From NCBI GenBank assembly GCA_036387415.1, contig DASVTU010000029.1:124001-188000 (forward strand): a DNA stretch of 64,000 bases, written 5' to 3'. Origin of the DNA: DASVTU01 sp036387415. Its GTDB lineage: Bacteria > Acidobacteriota > Blastocatellia > Pyrinomonadales > Pyrinomonadaceae. Positions 59,888 to 64,000 of this stretch are shown piece after piece. The notes under the pieces were generated by a model. The model had not been told where the DNA came from. It ran no database searches and saw nothing but the letters and a program-made list of their open reading frames with translations. The position numbers were made by a program, and so were the translations under genes. Every line of letters begins with the position of its first letter. The stretch's first letter is position 1.

Positions 59888-59999
59888 ATGAAAAATGAAA
59901 AGTTAAAAGTTGAAAAGGTAGAAGCAGAAGCAACTCGTTGCGCCAAGCCTTTCGTCGAGCCAAGCCTTTTTGCACTTTTAACTTTTCATTTTTAATTTT
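59888..59999. repeat. hairpin of AAAGTTAAAA-type repeats between convergent genes
   Basis: The left arm AAAAATGAAAAGTTAAAAGT...TGAAAAGG faces CTTTTTGCACTTTTAACTTT...TCATTTTTAATTTTG; the arms match over about 30 bp. The interior holds CCAAGCCTTTCGTCGAGCCA with a direct CCAAGCCTTT repeat. It overlaps the stop codon of the small Cys-rich gene. Confidence 0.78.
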
Positions 60000-60267
60000 G
60001 CCCTTCAAAGCACTGGCGTCCCTGACAGCAGTTGTGCGGGTGCGTGTAGCCGTCGTCGGGGCCTGCGGTTTCCATTGTTTTGAGACACCAGTACACGGCG
60101 GTCGTCGAGCGTCCCGACTGCCACGCATACATGTTGCCGACGAACGAACCGAAGGCCGTCTTGGTACGCAGCATGCGACAAACTTTTGGCGTCTCCTCCG
60201 CGTCAATCTCCGTCTCTTCCTCACTCAACTCCGCAGCGTCGTCTATCAAACGGCTCGTTTCACTCAT
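59992..60267 (-). CDS. small Cys-rich protein coupled to the molybdenum hydroxylase operon
   Basis: About 91 residues from the ATG at 60267, whose A is the last base of the preceding TGA (TGATG), with GGAG upstream: translational coupling with the FAD subunit gene. An acidic N-terminus (DDAAELSEEETEIDAEE) is followed by a conserved-looking core, VCRMLRTKTAFGSFVGNMYA, WQSGRSTTAVYWCLKTMET, and HPHNCCQGRQCFEGQN. Five Cys and a His pair could bind metal or a cluster. No family known to me. Position suggests an accessory or electron-transfer role. Confidence 0.68.
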   Translation of the reverse strand: MSETSRLIDDAAELSEEETEIDAEETPKVCRMLRTKTAFGSFVGNMYAWQSGRSTTAVYWCLKTMETAGPDDGYTHPHNCCQGRQCFEGQN

Positions 60268-61265
60268 CAATCATCTCCTCTCGTCGGTGACGCGACGGCG
60301 GCGGCCTGCACGATGGCGCGACGCACCAAAGCCTCGAAGACCGGAACTTTGTAGCCGTTCTGCGAGAGCGGCGTCGCATCTTTGACGGCGGCGCGTGCGG
60401 CGGCGCGTGCCGCGTCTTCGTTGACCGTCTTTCCCTGCAACACGGCTTCCGCGCCGACGGCACGCAAAGGTACGGGCGCGGCTGCGCCGAGGACGATGCG
60501 CGCAGACGTGCATGTCTGCGCCTTGCAGTCGAGCCGCACGGCGACATCGGCAATCGGCCAGTCGAAGGATTCCTTCTCGCCCTGTTTGAGATAAGCCGAG
60601 CGCGCGGCGGAAGGCTGCAACGGCACGCGGATGTTGGTGACGAGTTCTTTTTCGCCGATGGAATTTTCGCGTGTGATGTCTTCTTCGGGCGTGATGAAAA
60701 ACTTTTCGAGTTCGACTTCGCGTTTGCCCTTCGCGCCTGTGAGTTCGACGAACGCGCCGAAGGCGACGAGCGCCGTGGCGGTCGCCGACGGATGGACGAT
60801 GGCGCAGATGCGATTGCCGAAGATGGCGTGATACTGGTTTTCGCCTTCCAATGCGAAACAGACCGTGCCGCCCTTCTTGCGGCAATGAAAATCTTCAGAA
60901 CGAAAATACCAGCAGCGCGGGCGTTGGAGGAGATTGCCGCCGACGGTGGCGACGTTGCGAATCTGCGGCGTCGCCGCTTTGCCCGCCGCGTCTGCCAGAG
61001 CCGTGTAGCGTGCGCGCAAGAGCGGATGCGCGTCGAGTTGCGCAAGTGTGACGAGCGGGCCGATGTGGAGACCCGTCTTGGAGTCTTCGCGTATGTAGTC
61101 GAGGCCGCGTATGTTGCGTATGTTGACGAGGCGTGCGGGAGCGTCGATGCCCTCCTTGAGGCGGTCGAGGAGGTCGATGCCGCCCGCCTTGACGGTCGCC
61201 GTGCGGCTCATCTGCGCGATGGCTGCCGCCGTCGTGGTCGCTTCCGTCCATTCAAATCGGTTCAT
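60267..61265 (-). CDS. xanthine dehydrogenase family FAD-binding (medium) subunit
   Basis: 332 residues. FAD contacts are KAGGIDLLDRLKEGID near residue 27-42 and ATVGGNLLQRPRCWYF. NIRNIRGLDYIREDSKTGLH and GPLVTLAQLDAHPLLRARYT are family blocks; RCWYFRSEDFHCRKKGGTVC resembles the Fe-S loop of aldehyde oxidoreductases of the YagS/PaoB type. The C-terminal CO-dehydrogenase flavoprotein domain has DWPIADVAVRLDCKAQTC and SARIVLGAAAPVPLRAVGAE. It transfers electrons between the Fe-S subunit and acceptor. Overlaps the molybdenum subunit gene by 4 bp. Confidence 0.92.
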   Translation of the reverse strand: MNRFEWTEATTTAAAIAQMSRTATVKAGGIDLLDRLKEGIDAPARLVNIRNIRGLDYIREDSKTGLHIGPLVTLAQLDAHPLLRARYTALADAAGKAATPQIRNVATVGGNLLQRPRCWYFRSEDFHCRKKGGTVCFALEGENQYHAIFGNRICAIVHPSATATALVAFGAFVELTGAKGKREVELEKFFITPEEDITRENSIGEKELVTNIRVPLQPSAARSAYLKQGEKESFDWPIADVAVRLDCKAQTCTSARIVLGAAAPVPLRAVGAEAVLQGKTVNEDAARAAARAAVKDATPLSQNGYKVPVFEALVRRAIVQAAAVASPTRGDD

Positions 61266-63793
61266 CTCGCACCGCCTTTCTGCCGCGCCGCTTGAAGTTG
61301 TGAGAGGACGTAAGCGGGCGTCAGTGGCAGACGTCGCATGCGGACTCCGGTCGCGTTGTAGACGGCGTTGGCGATGGCCGCCGCCGTCGGGATGGTTGAC
61401 GGTTCGCCGATGCCGCCCGCGTCGGTCGAACTTCGTCCAAGATATTCTTCAATCAGAACGACGTCTATCTGCGGGGTTTCGCGCGAGCCGACAATCTTGT
61501 ACTGCTCAAGATTCGGATTGACCATCTTGCCCGTGTGTCGGTCGAGGATGCGATTTTCGTAGAGTGCGTAGGAGATGCCTTGTAAGACGCCGCCATTGAT
61601 TTGACTCTCAAGCGTCAGACGATTCATCGGACGACCGCAATCGTGGACGGCCACGACGCGTTCGACTCTGACAAAGCCAGTCTCTGTATCGACCGACGCT
61701 TCGACAAACTGCACGCCGCCGTAGAGACCCGTGCCCATCGAAATGCCCTGCCCTTTGCGTGCGTAGCCGCCGTAGTCGTCGGTGCGTGCGGAGCGCGCGG
61801 CGATTTGTTCCGTTCGTAGACGAGAGGCAGCCTGTTTGAACGTCCAACTCTTGGACGCGTCGCCGCCGACCGAGACGCGTCCATCGCGCATCTCAAGTTC
61901 GCTGGCACGGACGCCAAACGTCGCCGCGAGTTCGTCAAGCATCTGCTGTTTGACTTTGTAAGCGGCGTTGCGCGCCGAAGGAGTGATGGAACCCGTCGTC
62001 ATGCTGCCGCCGGAGGCGGGGCCTGCCGGAGAAGCGGTGTCGCCGATGCGAATGGCGATGTCTGTGGGTTTGAGTCCGAGTTCTTCTGCGACGACCTGCG
62101 CGAGCACAGTCTTGATGCCGCCGCCGATGTCCTGCACGGCTGACAACAACTCGACCGAGCCGTCGCGCGTGACGCGCACCTCGCACGCCGAATCCATGTT
62201 GATGATGCGATACCAGACCGCCTGCGCGACGCCCAAGCCACGTTTGATGGTTCCCTCACCTTTGCCCGCCGCATGCCGACGCGACCAACCCGCGCGCTCG
62301 GCTCCAATGCGTCGTTCTTCGCGCCGCGCGTCGCTTTTGTCAATCCGGTCGCGCAGGACGAGCGGGTCGATGTCGAGATGTTCGGCGAGTTCGTCAATCA
62401 ACTGTTCGAGCGCGAAGCAGCCCTGCGGGTGGCCGGGCGCGCGGAAGGCTGCGGCGGGGCCTGCGTGCGTGAACACGTCGGATTCTTCCGTCAGCACGTT
62501 GGGACATTCGTACATGTTCTGCGCGGGGCCGCCCGTGCCCGCGCCCGTGCCTGTGCCCGCCGTGCCGTAGCATTGGAGTTGAATCGCGGTGAGCGTGCCG
62601 TCGCGCTTCGCGCCGATTTTTAGTCGCTGCACGGAGTCGGGGCGATTGCCCGTCGAAAGGTGTTCATCCTTTCTGTCAAGCATGAGTCGGACGGGCGCTC
62701 CCGTCTTCTTCGAGAGGTGCGTGGCGAGCACGCCGTAGTTGCCCGCGCCAAACTTCGCGCCGAAGCCGCCGCCCATGAAATCCGTGAGGACGCGCACGGC
62801 GCTCTTTTTCAACTGAAAGATTTCAGCCAACTCGTCGCGGACGCTCAGAGTGCCTTGCGTCGAAGAGTAGACGGTCAGGCCGTCGGGCTTCCAATCTGCG
62901 ACGACGCCGTGAGTTTCGAGTGCCGAATGCGTCTGCACCTGCGTGTGAAACTCACCTTCAACCGTGACATCGGCTTCGGCGAAACCCTTCGATACATCAC
63001 CGAGAGGTCGCCCGCGCGGCCCGCCCCTGACGGGGCCGCGCACGTTGCCCACTTGAGTCACACCCTTCGGCCCGCCACCTCCGCCCGCCGTCTCCGCCTG
63101 GTCTGCCGCGCCAGGAAAGACGAGCGGCGCATCCCGTTGACGCGCTCGCTCTAAATCGACGACGAAGGGCAACGGCTCATAATCAACGCGGACGAGTTTG
63201 ACGGCTTCGTCCGCCGCTTGCTGCGACGTGGCGGCGACGGCCGCGATGGGTTGCCCCGCAAAACGCACGACCGGATATTTGGTCGAAAGTTCTTTCGATT
63301 TGTCGCGCAGTTCGGCGTTGCCGAGCACGCGGTCGAGCACGTGGACGGCACGCACCTGCGGATGCCGTTCCGCCGCGCTCACGTCAATCGAACGGATGCG
63401 CGCGTGCGGGTGCGGCGACGTGACCATGCGCGCGAACAACATGCCGGGCAGACGGATGTCTGCGGTGTAACGCGCCGCGCCCGTCACCTTGAGCCGACCA
63501 TCGACGCGCGGCACGCGTCGGCCTACCACAGAGAGTTCTTCGTTGACGCCGAGCGGCGGCGGTTCATCGAGTGGCACGGCGCGTTCAATCTTTGCCATCT
63601 TCGCGCCGTAGATGCCTGCGTTGACGCTGATGGCGCGCGTAGCGGTCGGCGTCTCTTTTTCTGCGGCGGCTCGCTCGGCCTGCTTCTCCGCCGCTCTGGG
63701 CACGGGCGGTTCACCCGTCGGCGCGGAGGCCGGAGCGTCGGGAGACTTGGCGGGCGCGTTGGCTCTGTCCTTCTTTTGGGTTTCAGTGCTCAT
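61262..63793 (-). CDS. xanthine dehydrogenase family molybdopterin-binding (large) subunit
   Basis: 843 residues. A ~75-residue Ala/Pro/Glu-rich N-terminus precedes the core: RVDGRLKVTGAARYTADIRL, HTQVQTHSALETHGVVADW, FMGGGFGAKFGAGNYGVLA, AFRAPGHPQGCFALEQLI, AVQDIGGGIKTVLAQVVAEE, GSMTTGSITPSARNA, and GGIGEPSTIPTAAAIANAVY with the candidate catalytic Glu. The GGIGEPS form and the FAD-subunit type point to YagR/PaoC-like aldehyde oxidoreductases rather than true xanthine dehydrogenase. It holds molybdenum cytosine dinucleotide or a similar cofactor. Confidence 0.92.
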   Translation of the reverse strand: MSTETQKKDRANAPAKSPDAPASAPTGEPPVPRAAEKQAERAAAEKETPTATRAISVNAGIYGAKMAKIERAVPLDEPPPLGVNEELSVVGRRVPRVDGRLKVTGAARYTADIRLPGMLFARMVTSPHPHARIRSIDVSAAERHPQVRAVHVLDRVLGNAELRDKSKELSTKYPVVRFAGQPIAAVAATSQQAADEAVKLVRVDYEPLPFVVDLERARQRDAPLVFPGAADQAETAGGGGGPKGVTQVGNVRGPVRGGPRGRPLGDVSKGFAEADVTVEGEFHTQVQTHSALETHGVVADWKPDGLTVYSSTQGTLSVRDELAEIFQLKKSAVRVLTDFMGGGFGAKFGAGNYGVLATHLSKKTGAPVRLMLDRKDEHLSTGNRPDSVQRLKIGAKRDGTLTAIQLQCYGTAGTGTGAGTGGPAQNMYECPNVLTEESDVFTHAGPAAAFRAPGHPQGCFALEQLIDELAEHLDIDPLVLRDRIDKSDARREERRIGAERAGWSRRHAAGKGEGTIKRGLGVAQAVWYRIINMDSACEVRVTRDGSVELLSAVQDIGGGIKTVLAQVVAEELGLKPTDIAIRIGDTASPAGPASGGSMTTGSITPSARNAAYKVKQQMLDELAATFGVRASELEMRDGRVSVGGDASKSWTFKQAASRLRTEQIAARSARTDDYGGYARKGQGISMGTGLYGGVQFVEASVDTETGFVRVERVVAVHDCGRPMNRLTLESQINGGVLQGISYALYENRILDRHTGKMVNPNLEQYKIVGSRETPQIDVVLIEEYLGRSSTDAGGIGEPSTIPTAAAIANAVYNATGVRMRRLPLTPAYVLSQLQAARQKGGAR

Positions 63794-63797
63794 CCGT

Positions 63798-64000
63798 TTA
63801 CTCGCCCCCCTTCTTCTGTCCGCCGCTAACTCGCGCCGCCGCGAGCGTCGCCTCGAAAACTTTCGGGTACGTGCCGCAGCGACAGAGATTGCCGCTCGTC
63901 GCCGTCTGCACGTCTTCGAGCGTCGGTTGCGCTTTGCGCTTGAGGAGCGCCGCGCAACTCATCACCATGCCCGGCGTGCAGAAGCCACACTGCATCGCGT
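63798..64000 (-). CDS. [2Fe-2S] subunit of the molybdenum hydroxylase, C-terminal part (cut by window edge)
   Basis: The visible C-terminal ~66 residues contain QCGFCTPGMVMSCAALLKRK and SGNLCRCGTYPKVFEATLAA, the four Cys of the helical [2Fe-2S] domain. The plant-ferredoxin-like N-terminal cluster domain lies beyond the edge. The gene ends 4 bp before the large-subunit start. Order FeS-Mo-FAD-small Cys-rich protein. Confidence 0.93.
   Translation of the reverse strand, partial: AMQCGFCTPGMVMSCAALLKRKAQPTLEDVQTATSGNLCRCGTYPKVFEATLAAARVSGGQKKGGE

Overview
The window looks like chromosomal DNA of a Gram-negative, GC-rich bacterium. It carries TonB/ExbB/ExbD, SecDF-YajC and several lipoproteins. 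The gene order thrS-infC-rpmI-rplT-pheS-pheT-zapB-zapA followed by a 6S-like RNA, the many secreted or lipoprotein genes, the fused GAF kinases and SpoIIE-type phosphatase, and the style of the intergenic repeats suggest an acidobacterium, possibly class Blastocatellia. That placement is an inference from gene content; no rRNA is present to confirm it. From 0 to 48 kb nearly every gene is on the minus strand.

Layout. 0-9.3 kb: an edge-truncated alpha/beta hydrolase, an AtuA-type protein split into two genes around a NUDIX hydrolase, a Thr/Asn-rich secreted protein with Arg blocks, an acyl-CoA carboxylase subunit, a GNAT enzyme, a secreted HEXXH protein, a hot-dog thioesterase and a YmdB-type phosphoesterase. 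9.5-17.6 kb: 6S-like RNA and the translation/cell-division block; infC starts at AUU behind a strong Shine-Dalgarno. 17.9-21.6 kb: tRNA-Val and an overlapping pair encoding a ComEC-like metallo-beta-lactamase-fold protein and a large gluzincin-like peptidase. 22-45 kb: ABC-F protein, SurA-like lipoprotein, L28, RidA, Rel/SpoT, a TPR lipoprotein, TonB-ExbB-ExbD-ExbD, Tgt-YajC-SecD-SecF, an MBL-fold protein, a four-GAF histidine kinase, Der and YraN. 45.4-48.2 kb: a PDZ-membrane-GAF-PP2C protein.

48.6-57.8 kb is the accessory region. tRNA-Gly and tRNA-Cys are followed by four plus-strand genes for exported or membrane proteins (NHL propeller, small lipoprotein-like protein, PD40 propeller, MauE). 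A decayed copy of the 3' half of tRNA-Cys with its own terminator follows, which is the architecture expected of a tRNA-targeted island. Next is a visibly AT-richer four-gene operon: a membrane protein with a helical domain, a PocR-domain histidine kinase, a stand-alone receiver and a second membrane-anchored helical protein. No output domain is recognisable. This is the best candidate for an undescribed signalling system in the window.

58-64 kb: a methyltransferase, an AMIN-like lipoprotein and a xanthine-dehydrogenase-family operon (FeS, Mo and FAD subunits) with a small Cys-rich protein translationally coupled at its end.

Across the window many spacers hold hairpins whose arms are short imperfect tandem repeats (for example TAAATCG-, GGATGAAGGC-, AGGTCGG- or AAAGTTAAAA-like units). 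The unit changes from locus to locus while the architecture stays the same. Some of them extend open frames upstream of the true starts, as at pheT.
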